Positions 45,071-53,705 of a stretch of DNA of 64,000 nt are shown piece by piece. The stretch spans positions 421,306-485,305 of the forward strand of contig NZ_JBANCG010000005.1 of the NCBI RefSeq assembly GCF_037026715.1, in the 5' to 3' direction. The first letter of the stretch is position 1. The number at the start of each line of letters is the position of its first letter. Source of the stretch: Breoghania sp037026715 (GTDB lineage: Bacteria; Pseudomonadota; Alphaproteobacteria; Rhizobiales; Stappiaceae). The notes beneath the pieces are model-generated. The model saw nothing but the letters and a program-made list of their open reading frames with translations, ran no database searches and had not been told where the DNA came from. The translations under genes were made by a program, and so were the position numbers.

Positions 45071-46108
45071 ATGGCCATCTGCCCCTCTGTCGTGGATGCG
45101 ATCGGAAACACGCCACTCATTCGCCTGAACCGGGCCTCCGAGCTGACCGGATGCGAGATCCTCGGCAAGGCCGAGTTCCTCAACCCCGGACAGTCCGTGA
45201 AGGACCGCGCGGCGCTCTTCATCATCCGCGATGCGGTGGAACGCGGTGCGCTCGGGCCGGGCGGAGTGATCGTGGAGGGAACCGCGGGCAATACCGGCAT
45301 CGGCCTTGCTCTGGTCGGCAATGCGCTGGGCTTCCGCTCCGTGATCGTCATTCCCGAGACGCAGAGCCAGGAAAAGAAGGACATGCTGCGCCTCGCCGGG
45401 GCAACGCTCGTCGAGGTGCCGGCGGTGCCTTACAAGAACCCGAACAATTATGTGAAGCTCTCCGGACGGCTTGCCGCGCAGATGGCCGAGAGCGAGCCGG
45501 CCGGCGCAATCTGGGCGAACCAGTTCGACAATACCGCCAACCGCCGCGCGCATATCGAGACCACGGGCCCGGAGATCTGGGAACAGACGGACGGCAAGGT
45601 CGACGGCTTCATCTGCGCGGTGGGTTCCGGCGGAACGCTCGCGGGCGTGGCGATGGCGCTGAAAGAACGCAGCAAGGACGTGAAGATCGGGCTCGCCGAC
45701 CCCATGGGGGCCGCGCTCTACAGCTATTACACCACCGGGGAATTCAAGTCGGAAGGCAGTTCGATCACCGAGGGTATCGGCCAGGGCCGGATCACGGCGA
45801 ACCTGGAAGGTCTGCCGCTCGATATGGCGTATCAGATCCCGGACGAGGAAGCCTTGCCGGAGGTCTTCCAGCTTCTGGAACACGAGGGCCTCTGCCTGGG
45901 TGGCTCGTCGGGCGTGAACGTTGCCGGCGCCATCAGGATGGCTCGCGAGCTCGGGCCGGGGCACACGATCGTGACCGTGCTGTGCGATTTCGGAAACCGC
46001 TACCAGTCGAAGCTGTTCAACCCGGCTTTCCTGCGCTCCAAGGGGCTGCCGGTGCCGACTTGGATGGAACGCAGCTCCGAGATCGCGGTTCCCTATGAAC
46101 CAACGTGA
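45071..46108 (+). CDS. cysK: Cysteine synthase A (O-acetylserine sulfhydrylase)
   Basis: A PLP enzyme that makes cysteine from O-acetylserine and sulfide. The PLP lysine is Lys44 in FLNPGQSVKDRAAL. The phosphate loop region shows VEGTAGNTGIGLALVG and the cofactor-binding loop GSGGTLAGVAMALKE. At 345 residues it is the longer type found in rhizobia; the C-terminal part GLCLGGSSGVNVAGAIRMA is typical. A start at 45071 (MAICPSVVDAIGNTPLIRL) with GAGG ahead is well supported. A different enzyme of the same fold, such as cystathionine beta-synthase, cannot be fully excluded. Confidence 0.9.
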   Translation: MAICPSVVDAIGNTPLIRLNRASELTGCEILGKAEFLNPGQSVKDRAALFIIRDAVERGALGPGGVIVEGTAGNTGIGLALVGNALGFRSVIVIPETQSQEKKDMLRLAGATLVEVPAVPYKNPNNYVKLSGRLAAQMAESEPAGAIWANQFDNTANRRAHIETTGPEIWEQTDGKVDGFICAVGSGGTLAGVAMALKERSKDVKIGLADPMGAALYSYYTTGEFKSEGSSITEGIGQGRITANLEGLPLDMAYQIPDEEALPEVFQLLEHEGLCLGGSSGVNVAGAIRMARELGPGHTIVTVLCDFGNRYQSKLFNPAFLRSKGLPVPTWMERSSEIAVPYEPT

Positions 46109-46206
46109 GATAGTCCGGTTTTCGTTGATCGGCACAGATCACGGGGAATAGTCTTCCGGTCGTGTCCGGAACGGTCTGGAAACACGGTTGGCGGGATGGG
46201 CAACGG

Positions 46207-47661
46207 ATGACGGTTTTGATCGAGAAGATCGGCATCGTCATTCCGGTCGTCCTCGTCCTGTTATTTTATGCGCTCGCCGCGGTATGCGCGGTAAGGGAGC
46301 TGCTTTACGGCCGCACTTCGCAAGGCTCGATCGCGTGGCTGCTGTCGCTCTTCTTCTTTCCCTATGTGACCGTGTTTCTCTACCTCGCCTTCGGGTGGAA
46401 GCGTTTCGATGACTATGTCAGGCTGCGCCGCCGCGTCGGCACGAAACAGGCGAGAAAGGGCGGCGAGCACCCCGGCAGTGAACTGCGTGTCATTCACCGG
46501 GCCGACGAACCGTCTGACACCTGGCCGCTTCTGGCAAATATCTCGCACCTGCCCTTTCTCAGCGGCAACGACGTCGAGGTTCTGATCGACGGACAGGCGA
46601 CATACGATTCGATCTTTGCCGGCATTCGCGCAGCCGAGAAATACGTGCTGCTTCAGTTCTACATTATCCGGGACGACGCGGTCGGCCGGCAACTTGCCGA
46701 TCTGCTGATCGCCAAGGCCCGCGCCGGCCTCAGTGTGCTGCTGCTTTACGACGATATCGGCTCGGCCGGGTTGCCTCGTCGATACCTTCGCCGCCTGGAA
46801 AAGGCAGGGGTCCATGTCAGCGGGTTCAATCGCAGCCGGCCGATGTTCTCCCTCCTCAGGCCGTTTCGCATCAATTTCCGCAATCACCGCAAGATCGTGA
46901 TTGCCGACGGGCGCAACGCCTGGATCGGCGGTCTCAACATCGGCAACGAGTATCTCGGCGATACGCCGAGCTTCAAGCGATGGCGCGACACCCATGTGCG
47001 TGTGTCCGGCCCCGCCGCCCTTTCCGCACAGGTCTCCTACGCGGAGGACTGGCATTGGGCAACCGGCACGCCGCTGCCCGTTCCGTGGCCGGAACCTGTC
47101 CCCTTCAAGGATGGCGAGCCCGTTCTCGTCATGCCTTCGGGACCTGCCGATGTCATTGAAACCGCCGCCATCGCGTTCACCGAGGCTATCGGTCACGCAC
47201 GCAGGCGGCTGTGGATCGTGAGCCCCTATTTCGTTCCCGGCGAAGAGATACAGACGGCGCTCTCGGCCGCGGTTCTGCGCGGTGTCGATGTCCGCCTGCT
47301 CATGCCCTATCGCGCCGACAACAGGTTCGTCGGCCTTGCGACGGCGGGCTTCGCCGAATTCATGGCGACACAGGGCGTCCAGACCTATTTCTACAAGAGC
47401 GGCTTCCTGCATCAGAAGATCGTGCTCGTCGACGACGCCCTGGCCAGCATCGGCACGGTCAACTTCGACAATCGCTCTTTCCATATCAATTTCGAGGTCA
47501 CGCTGTGGCTGACCTCGAAGCGCGCCATATCCTTCATCGAAGGAATGCTGGAGAGCGATTTTGCCGACAGTGTCCACCTGAGACCCGCCGATTACGCATC
47601 CCGGCCGCTGTGGCAGCATCTCCTGAGCCGGTTCGCGCGCCTGTTCGCTCCGCTCCTTTGA
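46207..47661 (+). CDS. cls: Cardiolipin synthase (phospholipase D type)
   Basis: Makes cardiolipin from two phosphatidylglycerols, or from related donors, at the inner membrane. Two N-terminal membrane helices (IGIVIPVVLVLLFYALAAVC and SIAWLLSLFFFPYVTVFLYL) precede two PLD HKD motifs: NHRKIVIADGRNAWIGG and HQKIVLVDDALASIGTVNFD. Length 484 residues. I chose ATG 46207 (MTVLIEKIGIV); a GTG at 46162 would add 15 odd residues. It follows cysK by about 100 bases. Confidence 0.92.
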   Translation: MTVLIEKIGIVIPVVLVLLFYALAAVCAVRELLYGRTSQGSIAWLLSLFFFPYVTVFLYLAFGWKRFDDYVRLRRRVGTKQARKGGEHPGSELRVIHRADEPSDTWPLLANISHLPFLSGNDVEVLIDGQATYDSIFAGIRAAEKYVLLQFYIIRDDAVGRQLADLLIAKARAGLSVLLLYDDIGSAGLPRRYLRRLEKAGVHVSGFNRSRPMFSLLRPFRINFRNHRKIVIADGRNAWIGGLNIGNEYLGDTPSFKRWRDTHVRVSGPAALSAQVSYAEDWHWATGTPLPVPWPEPVPFKDGEPVLVMPSGPADVIETAAIAFTEAIGHARRRLWIVSPYFVPGEEIQTALSAAVLRGVDVRLLMPYRADNRFVGLATAGFAEFMATQGVQTYFYKSGFLHQKIVLVDDALASIGTVNFDNRSFHINFEVTLWLTSKRAISFIEGMLESDFADSVHLRPADYASRPLWQHLLSRFARLFAPLL

Positions 47662-47752
47662 TCGCAGGAAGTCGCGGAAGGGCTATTTCCTTTGGCCCCG
47701 CCCTTGTCCTATGGTTCGTGGCTCCTGCTCCCCTCCAACCTTGGGCACGTTC

Positions 47753-48466
47753 ATGACCGAGGCTCTCTTCCGTGACGATTCCTATCTCAAGACGTGCGAG
47801 GCACGGGTCACCGGTGTCAACGAGCGCGGCGGCATTCTCCTCGACCGCACCGTGTTCTTTGCAACCGGCGGCGGCCAGCCGGGTGATACGGGGACGCTTG
47901 AACGGTCCGACGGATCGCGCATCGCCATTGGAGCCACGGTATTCGGAGAGACCAAGGAACAGGTCGTCCATGTTCCCGCGGCCGAGGGCGCACTTCCCGA
48001 GGTGGGAGAAACCGTCATCGCGCAGATCGACTGGCCGCGTCGCTACCGGCACATGCGCATGCACACGGCCCTGCACATCATCTGCGCCGCGATGCAAACC
48101 AAAATCACCGGTGCGCAGATCGGCGAGGAAGAGAGCCGGATCGATCTGAACATGCAGGATCCGCCCGATCGCGACGCCGTGCTGGCCGCAATCATGGAAG
48201 CGGTCAATGCCGACCACCAGGTCACCAGCGAATGGATTACGGATGATCAGCTCGATGCCAATCCCGGCCTGATCAAGTCGATGAGCGTCTCTCCCCCGCG
48301 CGGCTCCGGCCTCGTCCGGCTGGTCCGGATCGGAGACAATTTCGACTTGCAGCCATGCGGCGGCACGCATGTCAGATCGACGGCGGAAATCGGCCCGGTC
48401 ACGATCACGAAGATCGAGAAGAAGGGCCGGCTCAACCGGCGCATCCGGATCCGTCTGGACGACTGA
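47753..48466 (+). CDS. Alanyl-tRNA editing protein (AlaX family)
   Basis: A free-standing editing domain homologous to the editing domain of alanyl-tRNA synthetase, which hydrolyses Ser- or Gly-mischarged tRNA-Ala. The Gly-rich motif VFFATGGGQPGDTG is near residue 40. The zinc ligands are His104 and His108 (MRMHTALHII) with Cys202 and His206 (LQPCGGTHVRST). Start at 47753 (MTEALFRDDSYLKTCEARV) gives 237 residues. It precedes sseA by about 40 bases and is probably co-transcribed with it. Confidence 0.9.
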   Translation: MTEALFRDDSYLKTCEARVTGVNERGGILLDRTVFFATGGGQPGDTGTLERSDGSRIAIGATVFGETKEQVVHVPAAEGALPEVGETVIAQIDWPRRYRHMRMHTALHIICAAMQTKITGAQIGEEESRIDLNMQDPPDRDAVLAAIMEAVNADHQVTSEWITDDQLDANPGLIKSMSVSPPRGSGLVRLVRIGDNFDLQPCGGTHVRSTAEIGPVTITKIEKKGRLNRRIRIRLDD

Positions 48467-48507
48467 ACCCCTCAACCGAAAAACCAAGAAGACCCAAGGG
48501 AGGTCAC

Positions 48508-49344
48508 ATGGACCGACGCAACCTCGTCTCCACCGAATGGCTGCAGGAGCATCTCGATGCGCCGGACGTGGTGGTTCTGGACGGCTCGTTGTACATGGCA
48601 GTCGACGGACGGGATCCGAACAGTGAATACCTGGAAGCCCATATTCCCGGCGCCCTGTTTTTCGATATCAACGCGATTGCCGATACAGCCAGCGACCTGC
48701 CGCACATGCTGCCGTCTCCGGCGGCGTTTTCATCGATGATGCGCAAGATGGGCATTGGCGACGGGCAGACGGTGGTGGCCTATGACGGCGCCGGCCTGTA
48801 TTCGGCTGCACGGGTGTGGTGGATGTTCAAGGCGATGGGGGCCGAACATGTCCACGTGCTCGACGGGGGCCTGCCGAAATGGCGGGCGGAAGGCCGCCCG
48901 CTTGAAAGCGGCCCGGTCACCAGGCGGGAGAGGCACTTCACGGCTCGGCTCAATCACGAGGCCTTGTGCGACCTCGACGACATGCGCCGGGCCTCGGCAT
49001 CGGGCGCGCAGATTGCTGACGCCCGTTCGTCCGCACGGTTCAACGCCGAGGAACCCGAGCCGCGCCCCGGCTTGCGCGGGGGCCATATCCCCGGCAGCGT
49101 CTGCATCCATTACGCAAGTCTTCTCGACAGCGACAGCCTGATGAAGCCGACGGAAACACTGGCGGCAATCTTCAAGGACGCGGGGATCGATCCCTCGCGA
49201 CCTGTCATCACCACCTGCGGCAGCGGCGTGACCGCAGCGATCCTGGCGCTCGCGCTCGATGAGATCGGCGCACGTCAGGTCGCGGTCTATGACGGTTCCT
49301 GGACCGAATGGGGCGGCCGTTCCGACACACCTGTGGAGCCGTGA
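48508..49344 (+). CDS. sseA: 3-mercaptopyruvate sulfurtransferase (rhodanese family)
   Basis: Transfers sulfane sulfur from mercaptopyruvate. Two rhodanese domains are present: an inactive N-terminal one (VVVLDGSLYMAV to HVHVLDGGLPKWRAEGRP) and the catalytic C-terminal one with active Cys237 in TTCGSGVTAA. The loop CGSGVT is the mercaptopyruvate type, unlike the CRKGVT loop of thiosulfate rhodanese. A strong AAGGGAGG ribosome-binding site fixes the start at 48508 (278 residues). It likely shares a transcript with the AlaX gene, and cysK lies nearby, so sulfur amino acid handling is clustered. Confidence 0.93.
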   Translation: MDRRNLVSTEWLQEHLDAPDVVVLDGSLYMAVDGRDPNSEYLEAHIPGALFFDINAIADTASDLPHMLPSPAAFSSMMRKMGIGDGQTVVAYDGAGLYSAARVWWMFKAMGAEHVHVLDGGLPKWRAEGRPLESGPVTRRERHFTARLNHEALCDLDDMRRASASGAQIADARSSARFNAEEPEPRPGLRGGHIPGSVCIHYASLLDSDSLMKPTETLAAIFKDAGIDPSRPVITTCGSGVTAAILALALDEIGARQVAVYDGSWTEWGGRSDTPVEP

Positions 49345-49801
49345 CGCTGCCGGCATGAGAACGGAAGGCAGGAGGCGGCCGCAGGATGGACAGCGCTCCG
49401 GCTGCGTTCGCCTTTCTCCCGCGACGCTCGCGCCACGCAAACTGCAAAATCCCTCTATCGAACCTTCCCCAGCTTGCCGAATTGATCTCGGCGGGGCCGT
49501 CGTGCGTTTGAGAAGAAGGGCGCAGGAAATCCGTTGGCCGGAACAAGCGCCTACCGCCGTCAATCGCATTGAGTCGGCCTGCCCCCTTCCCTAGCGAAAT
49601 ACGCACTTCTTTCAAGTGTCCGACAGGTCACGCCCCTTCAGCGGATTGAAGTCGGAGGCACTCGCCACTCCGAGCCGCCGGAAAAAATTAGCCCAAGGCG
49701 AAACCATCTTTTTAAGCGCGCGTTTATTACGTGAAAGCGCAATCGACGGATCGAATGACCGTCGATCGCAGAAATGCCGATAGCTAAGGAAAGGCATAAA
49801 A
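49345..49801. other. Gene-free stretch upstream of the repeat-containing secreted protein
   Basis: About 460 bases. Nothing here looks coding. The right end is AT-richer and holds an AAGGAAAGG ribosome-binding site for the next gene and a small inverted repeat CGACGG / CCGTCG near 49745-49765. Confidence 0.4.
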
Positions 49802-50149
49802 ATGTTTATCAAGAACAAGACGCTGATTGCCACTGTTGCGGCGCTCGCGATTGCCGGTCCGACCGCGGCTCTGGCCGCCAGCAACGAACGTCCGATCGAA
49901 GGGGTCATCAGTTCGCCCCAACCCGTCCAGTTCCATTCGAATTACGGGATGACGCCGAAGGCCGGCGCGCACGCGATGCGTTCCGTGCGACCCGTGGAGC
50001 ATGTGATTGCCAATCCGGCCCCGAAGTCGAGCGCTGCGTTTTCTCGCTCGGGCCGCATGGTCGACCACTCGCTGAGCAACTCCACCAAGCCCTATGAGGG
50101 TACTATCGCTCATCCGCAGCCGATCGGCACGCGCAGCAACTCCTACTGA
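49802..50149 (+). CDS. Small secreted protein with four degenerate 13-residue repeats
   Basis: A 115-residue protein with a signal peptide (MFIKNKTLIATVAALAIAGP, cleavage near ALAA at 26). The mature part consists of imperfect repeats: RPIEGVISSPQPV (30-42), RPVEHVIANPAPK (63-75), a weaker RMVDHSLSNSTK (85-96) and KPYEGTIAHPQPI (96-108), joined by short linkers. No family is recognised. A terminator follows directly. Periplasmic or surface location is inferred. Confidence 0.75.
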   Translation: MFIKNKTLIATVAALAIAGPTAALAASNERPIEGVISSPQPVQFHSNYGMTPKAGAHAMRSVRPVEHVIANPAPKSSAAFSRSGRMVDHSLSNSTKPYEGTIAHPQPIGTRSNSY

Positions 50150-50192
50150 CATTGCGGCGACTGAATTCGTCGCAGTGCAATCGATGAACGCC

Positions 50193-50229
50193 AACGCCCC
50201 TGGAGCACGACGCCCCGGGGGCGTTTTTT
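50193..50229 (+). terminator. Rho-independent terminator
   Basis: AACGCCCC (50193-50200) pairs with GGGGCGTT (50218-50225), followed by a T-run to 50229. It ends the transcript of the repeat-containing secreted protein. Confidence 0.75.
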
Positions 50230-50354
50230 CTTTCCGCACACAGTGCGTCAGGCGGAACGATTTGAACCGCCGCCCGGTTTTAGACGTATTAGCGGTCCCA
50301 TGCTGCGCAGGACGGACCACGACAAGCACTCCAACCAGAGGTTTCCCCGCTGCC

Positions 50355-50531
50355 ATGCCAATCCAGTCGAAGACGGCAACGCTGCTGAGTGCCACATTCG
50401 CAATCAGCCTGTTCGGGATATCGGATGCGATCCTTGCGCGGGCCGGCGCAACCGAGCCGCGGATGGCACAGGCCGACCTGGGCCAGATCATGAAGTGCAA
50501 GAACAACCCGGATTCTCCGGACTGCAAGTAA
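50355..50531 (+). CDS. 58-residue exported peptide (N-terminal half of the split OmpA gene)
   Basis: The segment before the in-frame stop could be made on its own: signal peptide, then a short mature end with two cysteines (MKCKNNPDSPDCK). If the stop is real it may be a relic. If it is natural, the peptide is a small periplasmic product of unknown role, and the downstream OmpA domain would lack an export signal. Confidence 0.4.
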   Translation: MPIQSKTATLLSATFAISLFGISDAILARAGATEPRMAQADLGQIMKCKNNPDSPDCK

Positions 50532-50834
50532 AGACGGGAGAAAACGCCCCCGAAAAAGAAGTCGGACGGCGAGGGTCCTGCCCTCAGGCCGCAGAGCAAG
50601 GAGCCGAACCAGCGGCAGAACACCCTTCCCGAAATTTTCCAAAAGGACAGGAAGCCGGAGAGGCATGATCGCGACACGGATCGCAACGGACGGCCGAAGC
50701 CGCCCGCGGAGCCGCAGAGCCGGCCCGACGGCACTCCGCCCGACCAGCCACAAGACGCCGGCCGCAGGCCGCCTGAGCAGCGTCCGGAACAGCGCGAGAA
50801 CAGGCAGCGCGAACCGCGCCCGCAACCCTCCGTC

Positions 50835-51923
50835 ATGCCGCCCCGCGACGCTCGGCCGAAGCCACCGCGCCAGGGGGACCCGAACCGCGTCGATGGTCGC
50901 AAAGACCGCAGCGAACGGCGCCCCGAAGACAAGGACCATCGCCGCCCCGCTCCCGACGGCAAATTTGAACGTGGCGAGCGCCCCGGAAATGGAACGAACG
51001 GCCGGGACCGGGCGTCGGACCGCAACAGAGATGACAGGAACAGGGACGACGGCCACAGCGACCGCAAGCGTCCGGACAAGGATCGCGCGCTCGATTTCTC
51101 CGTACCGATCCCCGGGGTCAACGGGCGTATCATCATTCGCGACAACGGCAACGTGACGGTTCGCTCCGACGACGATGCCCGCTTCGGCGGCCGCCACCGG
51201 GATCGCGATGTGCGGCGCCTCTCGGGCGGGCGAACGGAAACCATCGTCAAGCGCCGAAACGGCAGTGCCGTGATCACGGTCCGCGACCGGGATGGAGACA
51301 TCCTGCGCAGGGTGCGACGCACCCCGGACGGCCGCGAGATCATCCTCATCGACAATGACCGGCCGAGACGCGACGAGCGCCCCTTGCGGTTCAGACCGCT
51401 GCATATCGATATCCCGCGCGATCGATACATCGTGGAGGGAGGCGTCGGTCGCAGGCCGCTTGTCGAGGAAGCCCTTGGCGCGCCTCCCGTCGAACCGGTG
51501 GAGCGCCCCTACTCCTTGCAGGAAATCCGGCACAGCGAGCGCCTGCGCGCGAAAATGCGAAGGGTCGACCTGAGCGTGACTTTCGCATTCGATTCGGCCG
51601 CAATCCCTCGCGACCAGTACGACCAGATTCAGGTCATAGGAACAGCGATCGAAGACGACCTGGCGCGCAATCCGTCGGATGTCTTTCTCATCGAGGGCCA
51701 CACCGATGCGCCGGGATCGTATGACTACAATCTCAAGCTTTCGGATGCGCGCGCGGAATCGGTCGCCATCGCGCTGTCGGACTATTTCGGCATACCGCCT
51801 GAAAATCTCGTCACCCAGGGGTATGGCGAGGAATATCTGAAGATCGACACGCTGCAGCGCGAGGAACGCAATCGAAGGGTTACGATCCGCCGGATCACGC
51901 CGCTTCTAGAGGGCCGACGCTGA
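50835..51923 (+). CDS. OmpA-domain protein (C-terminal part of the split gene)
   Basis: The 362-residue frame starts at ATG 50835 with a very Arg/Asp-rich linker (RKDRSERRPEDKDHRRPAPD). A segment follows that resembles a hydrophilic beta-rich region (VNGRIIIRDNGNVTVRSDDD). The OmpA domain is at the C-terminus: LSVTFAFDSAAIPRDQY, FLIEGHTDAPGSYDYNLKLS and DARAESVAIALSDYFGIP with the peptidoglycan-binding Asp and Arg. Used alone this start gives no signal peptide, so the ATG at 50835 is unlikely to be the natural start. See the combined pseudogene entry. Confidence 0.6.
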   Translation: MPPRDARPKPPRQGDPNRVDGRKDRSERRPEDKDHRRPAPDGKFERGERPGNGTNGRDRASDRNRDDRNRDDGHSDRKRPDKDRALDFSVPIPGVNGRIIIRDNGNVTVRSDDDARFGGRHRDRDVRRLSGGRTETIVKRRNGSAVITVRDRDGDILRRVRRTPDGREIILIDNDRPRRDERPLRFRPLHIDIPRDRYIVEGGVGRRPLVEEALGAPPVEPVERPYSLQEIRHSERLRAKMRRVDLSVTFAFDSAAIPRDQYDQIQVIGTAIEDDLARNPSDVFLIEGHTDAPGSYDYNLKLSDARAESVAIALSDYFGIPPENLVTQGYGEEYLKIDTLQREERNRRVTIRRITPLLEGRR

Positions 51924-51945
51924 GCGCCCTCCTCAGACAAGCAGG

Positions 51946-51975
51946 AAAGGCCGTGGCACGAGCCGCGGCCTTTTT
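51946..51975 (+). terminator. Rho-independent terminator after the OmpA-domain gene
   Basis: AAAGGCCGTGGC pairs with GCCGCGGCCTTT over 12 positions (one G-T pair) with an ACGA loop, followed by a T-run at 51971-51975. It lies just before the end of the convergent phosphoribosyltransferase gene. Confidence 0.75.
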
Positions 51976-51977
51976 CT

Positions 51978-52622
51978 TCAAAGCCTTTCGCCCCGCTCGA
52001 GAAGGCGGGCGACCTCGTCGTCTTCCAATTGACCGAAATCCTCAAAATACGCGCCGATGGCACGGAAATTCCGCGGCATTTCCAGACTGACGACCGCGTC
52101 GGCCTCTCTTCTCAGATCCGCTACAGCCTCTGGCGCTGCAACAGGTACCGCAATCACGATCTCGGCCGGCTTTTGCTGTTTCAGGCCCCGCACAGCGGCT
52201 TTCATTGTGGAACCGGTCGCGATTCCGTCATCGACGACGATGGCGATCCGGCCCCCAGGGGAAATGCGCTCTCGCCCGGCAACATACCGCCGCCGGCGGC
52301 GCTCCAGTTCCTCGGATTCGTGCCTGCGGACGCGTTCGAAGTCGCCGGGCGGTATATTCGCCGCCGCAATAACCTCCTCGTTGCGCACGACGATCGGAGG
52401 ATCGCCGTCCACAATCGCACCCATGGCGATCTCGGGCTGCCGGGGCACGCCGATTTTGCGCACCAGCAGAAGGTCCAGCGGCGCGTTGAGCGCTCGCGCG
52501 ACCTCCGCCGCCACAGGAACGCCGCCGCGCGGCAACGCAAGTACGACCACATCCTTGCCAGCATAGCCCTGAAGAGCCTCTCCAAGACGTCTTCCGGCGT
52601 CTATGCGGTCACGGAAAACCAT
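51978..52622 (-). CDS. Phosphoribosyltransferase family protein
   Basis: The 214-residue protein has the PRPP-binding motif IVVDDGIATGST with Asp131 and Asp132. An N-terminal part follows the DUF-type 'PRTase plus hydrolase' pattern (LALPRGGVPVAAEVARAL, LLLVRKIGVPRQPEIAMGAI). Such proteins are often fused or next to dienelactone hydrolase or related genes; here it stands alone. The substrate is unknown. It may act in purine or pyrimidine salvage, but no neighbour supports that. Confidence 0.82.
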   Translation of the reverse strand: MVFRDRIDAGRRLGEALQGYAGKDVVVLALPRGGVPVAAEVARALNAPLDLLLVRKIGVPRQPEIAMGAIVDGDPPIVVRNEEVIAAANIPPGDFERVRRHESEELERRRRRYVAGRERISPGGRIAIVVDDGIATGSTMKAAVRGLKQQKPAEIVIAVPVAAPEAVADLRREADAVVSLEMPRNFRAIGAYFEDFGQLEDDEVARLLERGERL

Positions 52623-52694
52623 GGCGCTTCTCCCAGTTGCCGGGAATGCGAAAGACGGTTCTGCCGTCTCCGCAGACCGCCGGGAGCCTGCCCC

Positions 52695-53222
52695 TCAATC
52701 GATCTTGGCAAGCCCGGCTGCATAGCGCTTCCAGTTGGCGACGTAGCGATCCGCTGACATTTTCAAGCCTTCGATCGCCTCCGCATCGAGTGCCCGCGCG
52801 ACCTTTGCCGGCATTCCCATGACGAGGCTGCCATCGGGGATCTCCTTGCCCTCCGTCACCACGGCGCCGGCTCCGATCAGACAGTTCCTGCCGATCTTTG
52901 CGCCGTTCAGAACGATCGCCCCCATCCCGATCAGGGAATTGTCTCCGATCGTGCAGCCGTGGATGATCGCCCGGTGCCCGATGGTGCACCCTTCTCCGAT
53001 GGTGACCGGGAAGCGCGGATCGGTGTGGATCATCGTCATTTCCTGAATGTTCGTGCGCGCGCCAATGCGGATCGGCTCATTATCGCCGCGCAGCACGCTG
53101 CCGAACCAGATACCGACATCCCGGCCCAGGACGACCTGGCCGATAACGTGCGCATCCGGGGCGATCCAGAAGGCCTCTTCGTCGACCTGCGGTGCGTGAT
53201 CATCCAGACGGTAACGCGGCAT
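52695..53222 (-). CDS. Gamma-carbonic anhydrase family protein
   Basis: A left-handed parallel beta-helix protein, seen as repeated hexapeptide turns (IGQVVLGRDVGIWFGSVL, IGEGCTIGHRAIIHGCTIG, IGMGAIVLNGAKIGRN). Histidines at 66 (MIHTDP), 83 and 88 (GHRAIIHG) match the zinc-binding triad of Cam/CamH-type enzymes. Carbonic anhydrase activity is inferred, and many members have only weak or unknown activity. Start at 53222 (MPRYRLDDHAPQVDEEAFW), 175 residues; the longer frame to 53528 is not family-like. Confidence 0.86.
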   Translation of the reverse strand: MPRYRLDDHAPQVDEEAFWIAPDAHVIGQVVLGRDVGIWFGSVLRGDNEPIRIGARTNIQEMTMIHTDPRFPVTIGEGCTIGHRAIIHGCTIGDNSLIGMGAIVLNGAKIGRNCLIGAGAVVTEGKEIPDGSLVMGMPAKVARALDAEAIEGLKMSADRYVANWKRYAAGLAKID

Positions 53223-53705
53223 GAGACAACTCCGGTCAGAGGAAAGTCGCAAAGCCCCGCAGCAGGATCGGACTTCGCGATGCGGGGAGATCATGGCGAA
53301 TTCACCATGTCGCTTCAAGTTTCCGGCCGTGACCAGCGTGCGCGAGGCAAAAGGTTGCACTGACGGCGATTTGTCACGCCGCCCGGTACAATCGCGAGTT
53401 GCTGCCGCTTGGGGCGCTCTCGGCCTGCCTGCCGAGGGTGCTCCATCACCATGGACGACCTGTGATTGAGGCAAATCAAGGCCCTGCACCCGCGATCTGC
53501 GCCACAACAGCATCGATGGCAGAACCACCTTTGCCTCGCCCGAACCGAATGTTGCGACTATCGCGAACCTTCACGATGACGAGCAGCCGGCGGGCCCAGA
53601 TACGAGATCTCGAGAACAAGGCCGCAGCAGGCCCTCCCGCCACCGGCTATCGCCCCGCCACGGAAGCTAAGCCTGCAGACCAAAGCCAATAGCCGGGACA
53701 AGACC
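53223..53705. other. Gene-free stretch upstream of the molybdenum cofactor operon
   Basis: About 480 bases between divergent genes. No frame is convincing. It must contain the promoter for the DUF2478-moaA-mogA-torS operon. I found no repeat resembling the TorR-type boxes seen at 59426-59478. Confidence 0.35.

Larger units (their letters stand above)
50355..51923 (+). pseudogene. OmpA-family protein gene interrupted by one in-frame TAA
   Basis: One reading frame runs from ATG 50355 to the stop at 51921-51923 and is broken only by a TAA at 50529-50531. Before the stop: a signal peptide (MPIQSKTATLLSATFAISLF) and LGQIMKCKNNPDSPDCK. After it: 101 sense codons with no stop, rich in Arg, Pro, Gln and Asp (RREKTPPKKKSDGEG and on), continuous in composition with the linker of the downstream OmpA domain. 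The intact product would be about 522 residues: exported, with a disordered linker and a C-terminal OmpA peptidoglycan-binding domain. I read it as a nonsense mutation, a sequencing error or a read-through site. Confidence 0.65.

Noticed and set aside
45046..46098. Second plus-strand frame inside cysK
   Set aside because: Out of frame with the clear cysteine synthase; Gly/Arg-rich shadow frame.
53399..53692. Plus-strand frame of 97 codons before the DUF2478 gene
   Set aside because: No recognisable domain, no ribosome-binding site and unusual composition; treated as non-coding.
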